64,000 nt of DNA from Herminiimonas arsenitoxidans (GTDB lineage Bacteria > Pseudomonadota > Gammaproteobacteria > Burkholderiales > Burkholderiaceae_D): NCBI RefSeq assembly GCF_900130075.1, contig NZ_LT671418.1, positions 558,001 through 622,000 of the forward strand, in the 5' to 3' direction. Position numbers and translations under genes: made by a program. The notes under the pieces were generated by a model. The model searched no databases. It saw only the letters and a program-made list of their open reading frames with translations, and was not told the origin of the DNA. Positions 45,154 through 54,421 of the stretch are shown here, one piece after another. The first letter of the stretch is position 1. Each line of letters begins with the position of its first letter.

Positions 45154-48100
45154 ATGTTTGAGAAAATCATTCGCTTTGCCATCGACCAGCGATGGCTGGT
45201 CATGTTAATGACATTAGGTATTGCAGCATTTGGTATCTATAGTTACCAGAAACTGCCTATCGATGCTGTACCAGACATCACCAATGTCCAGGTTCAGATT
45301 AACACCAGCGCTCCAGGCTATTCCCCATTGGAGTCTGAACAACGGATTACCTATCCAATCGAAACCGTTATGGCAGGTCTGCCTAAATTGGAGCAAACGC
45401 GCTCCATTTCGCGGTATGGCCTGTCCCAAGTAACGGTCATCTTTAAGGAAGGGACCGACATCTATTTTGCTCGACAACTGGTCAACGAACGAATTCAAGA
45501 AGCAAAAGATAAGTTGCCTCCAGGTGTTGTCCCTGCGCTAGGCCCAATTTCGACTGGCCTCGGTGAAATCTATATGTGGACAGTCGAGGCTGAAGAAGGT
45601 GCATTGAAACCGGATGGAAAGCCCTACACGCCGACCGATCTGAAAGAGATCCAGGACTGGATTATCAAACCGCAATTACGTAATGTCCCTGGCGTCACAG
45701 AAATTAATACTATTGGCGGCAACGCAAAGGAATTTCAAGTCGCACCATACCCCGGGAAATTGATGTCTTACGGGCTCTCCTTAGCGGATTTAGTTACAGC
45801 CCTGGAGCGCAATAACAACAACGTCGGTGCCGGTTACATTGAGAAACGTGGCGAACAGTACTTGATTAGAGCTCCAGGACAGGTAACTGACTTGAACGAT
45901 ATTTCAAATATTGTCATCGGTACTAAACAGAGTATTCCTGTGCGAATCAAGGATGTCGCTGAAGTTATGCTCGGTTCTCAATTGAGAACAGGTGCTGCCA
46001 TAGAAAATTCTCGTGAAATAGTCTTAGGTACAGTGTTCATGCTGATTGGTGAAAATAGCCGTTCGGTGGCTGAAGCCGTAGACAAAAAAATGGAAGAAAT
46101 TCGCCGCACATTACCGGAAGGTGTGGTGGCGGCTACTGTCTATGACCGCACGGTTTTAGTTGATAAGGCAATTGCAACAGTTAAAAAGAATTTGATGGAG
46201 GGGGCATTACTTGTCATCGCGATTCTCTTTCTTTTCTTAGGCAACATTCGCGCTGCAATTATTACCGCGATGGTAATTCCATTGGCCATGCTTTTTACAT
46301 TCACCGGCATGGTCAATAACAAGGTAAGCGCCAATCTTATGAGTCTGGGGGCGCTAGATTTCGGAATCATCATTGATGGTGCCGTTGTTATCGTAGAAAA
46401 CTGTATTAGGCGGCTATCACACGCCCAAGCGCACGCTGGAAGGTCTTTGACACGAAACGAACGCTTCCACGAAGTCTTTGAAGCTTCAAAAGAAGCGCGT
46501 CGTCCACTGATTTTCGGGCAACTGATCATCATGGTTGTGTATCTCCCGATCTTTGCCCTATCAGGGGTCGAGGGGAAAATGTTCCATCCGATGGCATTTA
46601 CGGTGGTGGTGGCCTTATTTGGCGCGATGATTCTTTCGCTTACCTTTATCCCCGCGGCTGTGGCGCTTCTCATCGGTGACAAAGTTTCTGAAAAAGAGAA
46701 TCGTCTGATTGGCTGGTCCAAACGTCGCTATGAACCGATGCTGGATTGGGTCATGGATAGGAAACCGCTCGTTCTTACAACTGTTGGCGTTGCGGTAGTG
46801 CTTTGTGGCTTGTTGTTGACACGTATGGGAAGTGAATTCATCCCGAGCCTCAATGAGGGCGATATTGCTCTGCAAGCGATGCGGATACCTGGGACCAGTT
46901 TGACGCAATCGATTGAAATGCAGAAGGAACTCGAGCGCAATCTTCGAACTTTCCCTGAAGTAAAACGCGTTTTCGCCAAGATTGGTACGGCAGAAATTGC
47001 GACAGATCCGATGCCGCCGAATGTCGCCGACACTTTCATTATTTTGAAACCTGAATCTGAATGGCCTTCTCCGAAACGCACCAAAGAAGAGTTAGTCACG
47101 GCTATGCAGAAGGTCGTAGCCGCTGTTCCGGGCAATAACTATGAGTTTACCCAGCCGATCCAAATGCGTTTCAATGAGCTGATTTCAGGTGTACGTGCCG
47201 ATGTTGCCGTGAAAGTATTTGGTGACAACATGGACGTCATGAATGCCACTGCAGATCAGATTTCAGACGCACTATCTAGTGTGTCAGGTTCTGCTGACGT
47301 AAAAGTAGAACAAACTACTGGCTTGCCTATGCTCACAGTTCAGATCGATAGGGATAAGGCCGCAAGACTTGGAATTAACGTCTCAGATATTCAGGACGCT
47401 CTTTCTATTGCTGTGGGCGGTCGAGAGGCCGGGATCTTGTTTCAAGGTGATCGCCGATTCGACATCCTTGTTCGTTTGCCTGATGACTTACGTAACGATA
47501 TTGACTCTATAAAGCGCATACCGATTCGTTTGCCTATTGCTGAAGGTGCTACGCCAGGTCAGGTTGGCTATACGCAGCTCGGCGAAGTTGCAGACCTCAA
47601 CCTCGCACCAGGTCCTAATCAGGTAAGTCGCGAGAATGGGAAACGTCTCGTTATTGTGACAGCCAATGTGCGGGGACGTGATATCGGTTCGTTCGTAATG
47701 GACGCTCAGAAGAAAATTCAAGAGACCGTCAAAATACCTTCAGGCAACTGGATCAGTTGGGGCGGCACGTTTGAGCAACTGGAATCCGCCACAAAACGTC
47801 TGCAGATCGTTGTGCCAATTGCTCTATTGTTGGTATTCCTGCTGCTCTTCGTTATGTTTGGAAATGCCAAGGACGGGATGCTTGTCTTCACCGGCGTTCC
47901 TTTCGCACTAACCGGTGGCATCGCAGCGCTTTGGCTGCGAGACATTCCTCTTTCAATTTCGGCGGGGATCGGCTTTATCGCGCTTTCAGGTGTCGCCGTT
48001 CTTAACGGTCTGGTGATGATTTCATTTATCCGAAGTTTGCGAGAAGAGGGCAGAACGCTTGATGTCGCAATACACGAGGGCGCATTAACACGACTGCGGC

Positions 48101-48378
48101 CAGTATTGATGACGGCGTTGGTTGCGTCCCTAGGTTTTGTGCCGATGGCGCTGGCAACGGGTACTGGCGCAGAAGTTCAGCGACCACTCGCCACTGTCGT
48201 GATCGGCGGAATTATTTCTTCGACGATATTGACCTTATTGGTGTTGCCATTGCTGTACAAAATGGCGCATAGCCGAGACGAGGAAGGGCCTGCCGATTCG
48301 GAAAACGCACAACCAAGTTTCATGCAAAAACTCGCATTCTGGAAAAAATGGGGCAATTTAAGCTCTAAAAGTATCTAG
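45154..48378 (+). CDS. czcA: CzcA RND transporter (copy 2, in Tn7-like element)
   Basis: 1074 residues, 23 longer than copy 1 through a C-terminal extension (ENAQPSFMQKLAFWKKWGN). The proton-relay segment DFGIIIDGAVVIVEN has D402, D408 and E415, again HME1 (Co/Zn/Cd) type. AAGGA precedes the ATG. The two CzcA proteins are alike along their whole length, so the operons are paralogues or one was acquired with the transposon. Copy 2 is the one that can move. Confidence 0.95.
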   Translation: MFEKIIRFAIDQRWLVMLMTLGIAAFGIYSYQKLPIDAVPDITNVQVQINTSAPGYSPLESEQRITYPIETVMAGLPKLEQTRSISRYGLSQVTVIFKEGTDIYFARQLVNERIQEAKDKLPPGVVPALGPISTGLGEIYMWTVEAEEGALKPDGKPYTPTDLKEIQDWIIKPQLRNVPGVTEINTIGGNAKEFQVAPYPGKLMSYGLSLADLVTALERNNNNVGAGYIEKRGEQYLIRAPGQVTDLNDISNIVIGTKQSIPVRIKDVAEVMLGSQLRTGAAIENSREIVLGTVFMLIGENSRSVAEAVDKKMEEIRRTLPEGVVAATVYDRTVLVDKAIATVKKNLMEGALLVIAILFLFLGNIRAAIITAMVIPLAMLFTFTGMVNNKVSANLMSLGALDFGIIIDGAVVIVENCIRRLSHAQAHAGRSLTRNERFHEVFEASKEARRPLIFGQLIIMVVYLPIFALSGVEGKMFHPMAFTVVVALFGAMILSLTFIPAAVALLIGDKVSEKENRLIGWSKRRYEPMLDWVMDRKPLVLTTVGVAVVLCGLLLTRMGSEFIPSLNEGDIALQAMRIPGTSLTQSIEMQKELERNLRTFPEVKRVFAKIGTAEIATDPMPPNVADTFIILKPESEWPSPKRTKEELVTAMQKVVAAVPGNNYEFTQPIQMRFNELISGVRADVAVKVFGDNMDVMNATADQISDALSSVSGSADVKVEQTTGLPMLTVQIDRDKAARLGINVSDIQDALSIAVGGREAGILFQGDRRFDILVRLPDDLRNDIDSIKRIPIRLPIAEGATPGQVGYTQLGEVADLNLAPGPNQVSRENGKRLVIVTANVRGRDIGSFVMDAQKKIQETVKIPSGNWISWGGTFEQLESATKRLQIVVPIALLLVFLLLFVMFGNAKDGMLVFTGVPFALTGGIAALWLRDIPLSISAGIGFIALSGVAVLNGLVMISFIRSLREEGRTLDVAIHEGALTRLRPVLMTALVASLGFVPMALATGTGAEVQRPLATVVIGGIISSTILTLLVLPLLYKMAHSRDEEGPADSENAQPSFMQKLAFWKKWGNLSSKSI

Positions 48379-48473
48379 GTGAGGGTGGGTGTCGGGGCTA
48401 AGTATGCTCCGACGCCCCTATTCAAGAAGGTATTGAATAGTACGAACGTATTAGTACTAAGAAGAGGACTAAT

Positions 48474-48920
48474 GTGGACTGGAAAATGGAATTGCTATTT
48501 GCCGCCAGGATCGTGCTTTCAGGTCTGTTAGGCGCAATCATTGGCCTTGATCGAGAGCGTCAAGGAAGCGATGCAGGCGTGCGTACTTGTATGGCTATTT
48601 CGATCGGCTCTTGTGCATTTAGTCTTATCTCGCTTCATGTCGTTAATGGCGAGCCAACCAGGATTGCTGCACAAGTTGTGAGTGGAATCGGCTTCCTTGG
48701 CGCAGGCGTGATTCTCCAAGTTCGAGGAAGAATAGAAGGACTAACGACAGCAGCTACCTTATGGGCGACCGCATCTGTGGGTATGGCAAGTGCGTTCGGT
48801 ATGTATGTGCTCGCAATACTAACTACTGCACTCATCTATGGCATGTTAGTGCTTCACCATTTCCCTGGATGGAAACGTTTTACGCGCAGTAAATGCAGGT
48901 CTAAAAATGAAACTGAGTAG
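48474..48920 (+). CDS. MgtC/SapB-family membrane protein
   Basis: 148 residues from a GTG start, chosen because GAGGA lies at the right distance while the next ATG (48486) is too far. It is the short form of MgtC/SapB with about four membrane helices and the family block GLLGAIIGLDRERQG, GIGFLGAGVILQ and GLTTAATLWATASVGMA. In Salmonella MgtC modulates ATP synthase and Mg2+ homeostasis. In a metal island a role in ion balance is plausible but unproven. It stands alone between czcA2 and the zinc-ribbon gene. Confidence 0.88.
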   Translation: MDWKMELLFAARIVLSGLLGAIIGLDRERQGSDAGVRTCMAISIGSCAFSLISLHVVNGEPTRIAAQVVSGIGFLGAGVILQVRGRIEGLTTAATLWATASVGMASAFGMYVLAILTTALIYGMLVLHHFPGWKRFTRSKCRSKNETE

Positions 48921-48981
48921 TCTGGTAGTGGAAAGTTGATTTGTATCTTATGGCAGTTAACAAAGGAAAAAGGAAAACATC

Positions 48982-49272
48982 ATGGGCATCTTTGAACGAC
49001 TTTTAGGTGGCGGACATCATCGTCGGGATGGCGGTGGTCATCACGGTCGATATGACAATTCTTATCCGAGAAATCAGGACGAAAACTGGGGTAGATCACA
49101 GCCCACGGCAGCACCATCGACTCCGTGCAATGCGTGTGGCAGTTCAAATAGCAGTGCCGCCCGGTTTTGCCAACAATGCGGCACGTCGATGACTCCACAT
49201 AAATGTACGGGATGTAATGCAGATATGGCTCAGGGAATGAAATTCTGCGGAAAGTGTGGCAAGGAACGTTGA
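48982..49272 (+). CDS. Double zinc-ribbon small protein
   Basis: 96 residues. A Gly/His-rich N-terminus (LLGGGHHRRDGGGHHGRYD) precedes two zinc ribbons: CNACGSSNSSAARFCQQCG and CTGCNADMAQGMKFCGKCG. AAGGAAAA precedes the ATG. It resembles zinc-ribbon proteins seen beside metal-transport genes. A zinc-buffering role is inferred from composition and position just before the CDF exporter. Confidence 0.83.
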   Translation: MGIFERLLGGGHHRRDGGGHHGRYDNSYPRNQDENWGRSQPTAAPSTPCNACGSSNSSAARFCQQCGTSMTPHKCTGCNADMAQGMKFCGKCGKER

Positions 49273-49342
49273 CAAGAGTTGGCTGGAAGGTTGCACGTTA
49301 AACGTATATTCAACGAGACAGATAATCTATTTGAGGAATCTC

Positions 49343-50293
49343 ATGAGCGCCGGTCATAACCATGCACTACCAAAAGGGCAGAATCAGAAGTATCTGTTGA
49401 TAGCGTTCGTATTAACGTCAACTTTTCTGGTCGCTGAAGTAATAGGCGGGTTGGTAACAGGAAGCCTGGCATTGCTGTCTGATGCCGCACACATGCTGAC
49501 GGATGCCAGCGCACTAGCTATTGCGCTGATAGCGATTCAAATAGCCAAACGTGCTGCCGACTCACGACGCACGTTTGGCTATCATCGCTTCGAAATATTA
49601 GCTGCGTCATTCAACGCGATCATGCTGTTTTTCGTGGCCATGTACATTCTCTACGAAGCATATCGCCGCTTTAAGTCACCGATAGAAATCCAATCGATGG
49701 GGATGCTGATTATTGCGTCTCTGGGACTGATCATTAATCTGATCAGTATGAAATTGCTGAGCTCAGGCAAGGATGCAAGTCTCAATATTAAGGGAGCCTA
49801 TCTTGAGGTCTGGAGCGATATGTTGGGCTCGGTGGGCGTTATTGCTGGTGCGTTGATCATCCGATTCACTGGATGGACATGGGTTGATTCAGTAATTGCG
49901 GTCGGAATCGGATTTTGGGTTCTTCCAAGAACATGGATTCTATTAAGGGAAGGTATAAATGTCCTGCTGGAGGGGGTGCCTGAACATATAGATCTAGAAA
50001 AATTGCGCAAATCGGTGTCCGATATTGCAGGCGTCCGAAGTATTCACGACTTGCACGTTTGGTCCATTACTAGCGGGAAAATTAGTTTGACCATGCATGT
50101 CGTTGGCGATCTCGAGGCCTTTAACAGAGACCGCTTGTTGACGGAAATTCAAACGACACTGGCCGAGCAATGGGAAATTCACCATACAACAATACAGATG
50201 GAAGCAGAAGCATGTGATCAAGCGACGAACGATCATACATTTGGGCCACCTGGTGATTCTGAAAAAGATCATCCCCCAGAAAAATCAAGCTGA
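49343..50293 (+). CDS. czcD: CzcD-type CDF zinc/cobalt/cadmium exporter
   Basis: About 316 residues from the ATG at 49343 (GAGGAAT upstream; an earlier in-frame start is rejected). Six membrane segments carry the CDF metal site: HMLTD in TM2, and EVWSD in TM5, where many relatives have HxxxD. The cytoplasmic C-terminal domain (DLHVWSITSGKISLTMHV) is intact, and a His-rich start (SAGHNH) and Asp/His end follow the CzcD pattern. It exports Zn2+, Co2+ or Cd2+ from cytoplasm to periplasm, feeding the CzcCBA pump. Confidence 0.93.
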   Translation: MSAGHNHALPKGQNQKYLLIAFVLTSTFLVAEVIGGLVTGSLALLSDAAHMLTDASALAIALIAIQIAKRAADSRRTFGYHRFEILAASFNAIMLFFVAMYILYEAYRRFKSPIEIQSMGMLIIASLGLIINLISMKLLSSGKDASLNIKGAYLEVWSDMLGSVGVIAGALIIRFTGWTWVDSVIAVGIGFWVLPRTWILLREGINVLLEGVPEHIDLEKLRKSVSDIAGVRSIHDLHVWSITSGKISLTMHVVGDLEAFNRDRLLTEIQTTLAEQWEIHHTTIQMEAEACDQATNDHTFGPPGDSEKDHPPEKSS

Positions 50294-50328
50294 TCCATTA
50301 ATGCATTGATTCAATTTGCATACAAATT

Positions 50329-50520
50329 ATGTTTGTAGAAAATAAATGGGTGCCGATGGATTTGGCCAATACGCTTATTGGCGTATCGATAATCATCGCC
50401 GCGATCATTTTTGGTGCATTGATTTGGTTTGGTCGTTCGGGGACGAAATCTTCTAAACAACGAAATGAAAAACAACACAAAACTCCGAGGAAAAGGCGTA
50501 AATTGCGTAAGAAAAATTAG
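50329..50520 (+). CDS. Small basic single-pass membrane protein (hypothetical)
   Basis: 63 residues. One hydrophobic helix (LIGVSIIIAAIIFGALIWF) is followed by a strongly basic tail (KQRNEKQHKTPRKRRKLRKKN). Not recognised. No good ribosome-binding site is visible at either ATG (50329 or 50356). It sits between the CDF exporter and a CzcI-like gene, so a local accessory role is possible but unproven. Confidence 0.45.
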   Translation: MFVENKWVPMDLANTLIGVSIIIAAIIFGALIWFGRSGTKSSKQRNEKQHKTPRKRRKLRKKN

Positions 50521-50600
50521 CATGTGCTAATTTATTGGACCTATATTTAAGTGTTATTCTTTCTTTCAGAACGCCTGTAGAGGCATTAGATTACGAAATC

Positions 50601-50993
50601 ATGGGTATATCATTTTCGAAATACTTCGCATTGGCAACGTTGGTCATATTTGCATTTATGACCAACGTTGGCATATGGAGTAATCATTCGAACTGGCTTA
50701 CTCATGATCTCGAACACAACGTAAATGTCATTCCCGATCGAGCGACGGCAGATTATGTTGCATTACATGATGTTGAGTCACCCAATGATATTAGTGCCAC
50801 CAGCTCATTAGCAGTCGAGCACGAATTACTTCATGCAGCAAACCATTTACAGTTCTTTTTAGGAACAGAACAAAAAATTTCGTTTGTTCCTATCTCGACG
50901 ATCATAAAGACATACCTCCACTTTACGGCCATTCCTCTTGCGTCATTTGACGCACCTTTTCGTCCCCCTCGATTCACTTCTCTCGCAATCTAA
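50601..50993 (+). CDS. CzcI-like small exported protein (third, diverged)
   Basis: 130 residues from the ATG at 50601. An N-terminal hydrophobic segment (KYFALATLVIFAFMTNVGIW) acts as signal or anchor. The mature part has scattered His (WSNHSNWLTHDLEHN, VEHELLHAANHLQF) and a Pro/Arg-rich end (DAPFRPPRF), the same closing pattern as the two CzcI proteins. Likely a metal-island periplasmic accessory, but overall similarity is weak. A palindromic terminator begins at its stop codon. Confidence 0.6.
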   Translation: MGISFSKYFALATLVIFAFMTNVGIWSNHSNWLTHDLEHNVNVIPDRATADYVALHDVESPNDISATSSLAVEHELLHAANHLQFFLGTEQKISFVPISTIIKTYLHFTAIPLASFDAPFRPPRFTSLAI

Positions 50994-51022
50994 CAGCTCG
51001 CCACTTTTCCGTAGCGAGCTGT
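50993..51022 (+). terminator. Hairpin after the CzcI-like gene
   Basis: Perfect nine-base arms ACAGCTCGC and GCGAGCTGT, loop of 12. The T-run after it is weak, so efficiency is uncertain. Confidence 0.6.
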
Positions 51023-51201
51023 CAGTTCACTTTTAATAAAAAATACATCTTGCTAAGAGGTTTCGCAGCCGCTTTAAGTCGCTGCGTTCGAACACTCTTG
51101 TTTAGGTTTTGCTAGACGAGTTTTCAAATGAATGAATGATCCATCATTTATTCACCGTCCGTGCATGCCTGCAATTTGTTGTTAACGCAAAGAGAAGTGC
51201 G

Positions 51202-52248
51202 ATGGAAAAACTATATTCGATCTCTCGTTTTGATGAAGTCAAGACTTCTTCATACAAATTGTCCGTGATTGTTCCTCTGTTTAATGAAGAAAGTGTTTTG
51301 CCTATATTTCATGAACGCTTAAAAAATGCACTTTCAGGCCTTCATCAAGATTGCGAAATTATCTACGTAGATGATGGCAGTACAGACAAATCACATTTTC
51401 TATTGACGCAGCTGCGCTTAGCTAATCCAAAGATTGGGGTAGCTCGATTCACTAGAAATTTCGGGAAAGAAGAGGCCATGAGCGCCGGTTTGCGTTTGGC
51501 AACTGGCGATGCCGTGATCATTATCGATGCGGACCTTCAAGATCCTCCGGAGCTGATTCCAGAGATGCTCGCAGCATGGTTAGGCGGTGCGGACATTGTG
51601 AACATGCGCAGACGTTTCCGCAGTGGCGAGTCATGGCTCAAAAAGGCGACTGCTCACGCCTTCTATCGGGTTATCAATCGCTTAAGTGACGTGCCAGTTC
51701 CCGCAGATGTCGGCGATTTTCGCCTATTGAGCAGACGCGCCGTAGACGCTCTCAATCTCCTAGAAGAACGAAATCGCTTTATGAAAGGCCTGTTTGCCTG
51801 GGTCGGTTATAGACATGTGACACTTGATTACGACCGTGATGCACGTGCTGCCGGCACCACCAAATGGCGTTATTGGCGGCTTTGGAACTTTGCACTCGAG
51901 GGAATTACTGGCTTTTCGGTCGCCCCGTTAAAAATCGCAACCTATCTAGGTTTGCTGTTTTCTGGCATGGCATTTCTTTATGCCCTGTACTTTTTGATAA
52001 AGACACTGCTCATCGGTGAGTCGGTGAGGGGATTTCCAACGTTGATTGTCACCGTGATGATTTTAGGTGGACTGCAGTTGATGGCGATTGGAATTATCGG
52101 TGAGTACCTAGGGCGCCTATTTATAGAGAGTAAGCGACGTCCCCTCTATCTGCTGGAGCAATATGAGCCGCCATCTCAACCTGAAGATGGCACAAATCCT
52201 GTGATCGCTTCCTATAAAGAATCCGTCATGTCGGCGAATAAACATTGA
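51202..52248 (+). CDS. Glycosyltransferase family 2, polyprenol-phosphate type (ArnC/GtrB-like)
   Basis: About 348 residues from the ATG at 51202 (AGAGAAG upstream). The N-terminal GT-A domain has VPLFNEE, YVDDGSTD and DADLQDPPE; two C-terminal membrane helices (about residues 235-310) are typical of DPM1/GtrB/ArnC-like enzymes, which make polyprenol-phosphate sugars. It ends 15 bases before the phosphoethanolamine transferase gene, so the pair probably modify lipid A or another envelope glycolipid. Sugar donor unknown. Confidence 0.9.
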   Translation: MEKLYSISRFDEVKTSSYKLSVIVPLFNEESVLPIFHERLKNALSGLHQDCEIIYVDDGSTDKSHFLLTQLRLANPKIGVARFTRNFGKEEAMSAGLRLATGDAVIIIDADLQDPPELIPEMLAAWLGGADIVNMRRRFRSGESWLKKATAHAFYRVINRLSDVPVPADVGDFRLLSRRAVDALNLLEERNRFMKGLFAWVGYRHVTLDYDRDARAAGTTKWRYWRLWNFALEGITGFSVAPLKIATYLGLLFSGMAFLYALYFLIKTLLIGESVRGFPTLIVTVMILGGLQLMAIGIIGEYLGRLFIESKRRPLYLLEQYEPPSQPEDGTNPVIASYKESVMSANKH

Positions 52249-52263
52249 GCACCACATACACCC

Positions 52264-53889
52264 GTGAACAAATTACTTAAGTCCTATCCAGACATTCTAT
52301 TTGCATCGGCGACCGCTATTATCTTAGTCGGCCTTTGTAACTGGCAGTTTTGGACAACACTAGTCAAAAATATGTCGTTATCGGGATTTTCCGGGGTGGC
52401 CTTCATTTTTGCATTGTCTTTGCTTTTTACCTGGTTGTACGCTGTCTTGCTTTTGCTAATTCCAGGCCGTACTGCAATGAGATTACTAGGCGTAATCTTA
52501 ATTATATTGGCTTCTTCCAGCGCTTATTTCGTCGATAATTTTGGCATTGGCATCGACTTGGACATGTTTCGCAATGTCGCGCAAACAGACTCCACAGAAG
52601 CATTTGGTTTGTTCAATGTGCGTCTTCTTGCGTACATTTTGGTATTCGGTTTTGCTCCATCCTGGATACTTTGGAAAATTAAATTCCAGCCCATTTCATT
52701 TCGAAGGTACGCCCTTCAACGGATCGTATTTATTTGGCTTGGAGCCATCTTTGTACTTCTGGCGATACTTCCTCAATCAGGGAAATTTGCCACATTTGTT
52801 AGAGAGCAAAAGTCAGTACGATACATGATGAATCCAGGCAATCTGATGTACGCCGCTTGGAATTATGCTCGCCATGAAGTCCGACCATTAGATACCGCTT
52901 TAACGGATATCGATGGAAATACACATCGTGTGATTACAACCTCCAGTTCGAAGCCATTGCTCATTTTCCTTGTTATTGGAGAGACGGCCAGAGCAGCCGA
53001 TTTCCAGCTAATGGGGCATTCACGCCAAACGAACCCGCAACTTAGCGCGATCAACGATCTCTATCGCTTTACGGACATGAAGAGCTGCGGAACGTCTACA
53101 GCTGTTTCGTTGCCTTGTATTTTTTCCGGATCAGGAAGAGATGAATTCGATGTTGCTAAGGAACGTAGTAGGACAAACCTACTTGATACGTTGTCGAAAA
53201 ACGGAGTCGCTGTAGAGTGGCGTGACAATAACAGCGGCTGTAAAGGAATTTGTGCCAGAGTTCAAACTGTGGCTATGCAACCTGCGATGGCACCATCATT
53301 GTGTGGACAGGATTACTGTCACGATGAAGTTTTACTTGCCGGATTGTCCGAGTCCATTACAAAAAAATCGACAGATCAACTGCTTGTCTTGCATAACATT
53401 GGAAGTCACGGACCAGCGTATTGGCGTCGCTATCCCGCATCTTTCGAGATATTCAAACCGACATGTCGAACCACTGATCTAGGCGCTTGTTCTTTAGACG
53501 AGATACATAACGCCTACGACAACACCATTCTTTATACGGATCACGTTCTCAGCCAAATGATCACCATGCTTCGTGATCTGTCAGACAGATACGACACTGC
53601 TTTTCTCTATGTATCCGACCACGGTGAGTCTCTTGGTGAAAATGGATTATTCCTGCACGGAGCACCGTATTTCTTTGCGCCAGATGTTCAGAAAAACATT
53701 CCACTGTTGTTGTGGATGTCGGAAGGGTATCGCAACAGGATGTCGGTTGATTCCGATTGCGTGAAGTCATTACAAACCAAGGCGTTTAGCCATGACAACA
53801 TTTATCACACAGTTCTTGGCATGACAGAAATTGAAAATGCCGTCTACACACCAAAGCTGGACATGTTGAAACAATGCCGTCGTTTATAA
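52264..53889 (+). CDS. Phosphoethanolamine transferase, EptA/MCR family
   Basis: 541 residues. Five N-terminal membrane helices are followed by a periplasmic sulfatase-fold domain. Catalytic residues match EptA/MCR: E240 (IGETARA), the nucleophile T279 in SCGTSTAVSLPC, a metal histidine in GSHGPAY, and SDHGESLGENGLFLHG. Paired cysteines suggest the usual disulfides. It transfers phosphoethanolamine to lipid A, lowering surface charge. With the GT2 gene in a metal island, the output may be an envelope less permeable to cationic metals or peptides. Relation to polymyxin resistance is by family only. Confidence 0.93.
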   Translation: MNKLLKSYPDILFASATAIILVGLCNWQFWTTLVKNMSLSGFSGVAFIFALSLLFTWLYAVLLLLIPGRTAMRLLGVILIILASSSAYFVDNFGIGIDLDMFRNVAQTDSTEAFGLFNVRLLAYILVFGFAPSWILWKIKFQPISFRRYALQRIVFIWLGAIFVLLAILPQSGKFATFVREQKSVRYMMNPGNLMYAAWNYARHEVRPLDTALTDIDGNTHRVITTSSSKPLLIFLVIGETARAADFQLMGHSRQTNPQLSAINDLYRFTDMKSCGTSTAVSLPCIFSGSGRDEFDVAKERSRTNLLDTLSKNGVAVEWRDNNSGCKGICARVQTVAMQPAMAPSLCGQDYCHDEVLLAGLSESITKKSTDQLLVLHNIGSHGPAYWRRYPASFEIFKPTCRTTDLGACSLDEIHNAYDNTILYTDHVLSQMITMLRDLSDRYDTAFLYVSDHGESLGENGLFLHGAPYFFAPDVQKNIPLLLWMSEGYRNRMSVDSDCVKSLQTKAFSHDNIYHTVLGMTEIENAVYTPKLDMLKQCRRL

Positions 53890-53900
53890 GGAGCGATTGA

Positions 53901-54326
53901 ATGGACAACGTTACAAACAAAGGTCACATACCTATTGGAAATCAGAGTTCTGATGATCGTTTCTGGGAGACATCGGTACGATTGTTCAGCAAGCGATTGG
54001 AGGTTGTCGCTTCGAATATAGCTAATGCGGATACGCCAAACTATAAAGCACGAGACATCGACTTTAAGACAGCCCTAAATCGAGCGCTGGCAGCACCAGA
54101 CAAGATTGTGCCAAAAGGCACTTTGCCACAATCGTCTGCAGTGAATGATGTATTGCCCAAGCTTTTGTATCGCACTCCCTATCAGCAGAGTGTCGATGGC
54201 AATACCGTTGAGCTTGATACGGAAAGAGCGGTATTTACTACTACTGCAATCCGCTATGAGTTCGCAATGGAACAGGCAGTTAGTACATACAAAGAATTAA
54301 GTGATCTTTTCAAAAATCTAACATAG
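53901..54326 (+). CDS. flgB: Orphan flagellar basal-body rod protein FlgB
   Basis: 141 residues, full length for FlgB. The rod-protein signature SNIANADTPNYKARDIDF is present, as are the C-terminal helices (AIRYEFAMEQAVSTYKELSDLFKNL). It follows the EptA-like gene after 11 bases with AAGGAG, so it is translated from the same message. No other flagellar gene is in the window. A FlgB copy in a metal-resistance block is unexpected: it may be captured cargo or a repurposed protein. Confidence 0.85.
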   Translation: MDNVTNKGHIPIGNQSSDDRFWETSVRLFSKRLEVVASNIANADTPNYKARDIDFKTALNRALAAPDKIVPKGTLPQSSAVNDVLPKLLYRTPYQQSVDGNTVELDTERAVFTTTAIRYEFAMEQAVSTYKELSDLFKNLT

Positions 54327-54373
54327 GGACATTTATTGGATTTTATTGAGGCATTGCTCAACGATGATCGACT

Positions 54374-54396
54374 AAAAAAATGGCCCTAAAGGGCCA
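54374..54396 (-). terminator. Terminator of the DUF4148 gene
   Basis: TGGCCC and GGGCCA arms with a TTTA loop (54381-54396), followed on the minus strand by seven T residues (54374-54380). It ends the minus-strand gene and could also stop plus-strand transcription after flgB, though only a short T-run follows on that side. Confidence 0.88.
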
Positions 54397-54421
54397 GGTT
54401 TTGCATGTCAAACGGAGATGT

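Noticed and set aside
48385..48420. GC-rich hairpin after czcA2 as a terminator
   Set aside because: Arms pair (GTCGGGGC with GCTCCGAC, one wobble), but no T-run follows, so I do not list it as a terminator.
51053..51080. Hairpin CGCAGC/GCTGCG as a riboswitch or terminator for the glycosyltransferase gene
   Set aside because: The stem is short, has no T-run and no further structure that fits a known riboswitch.
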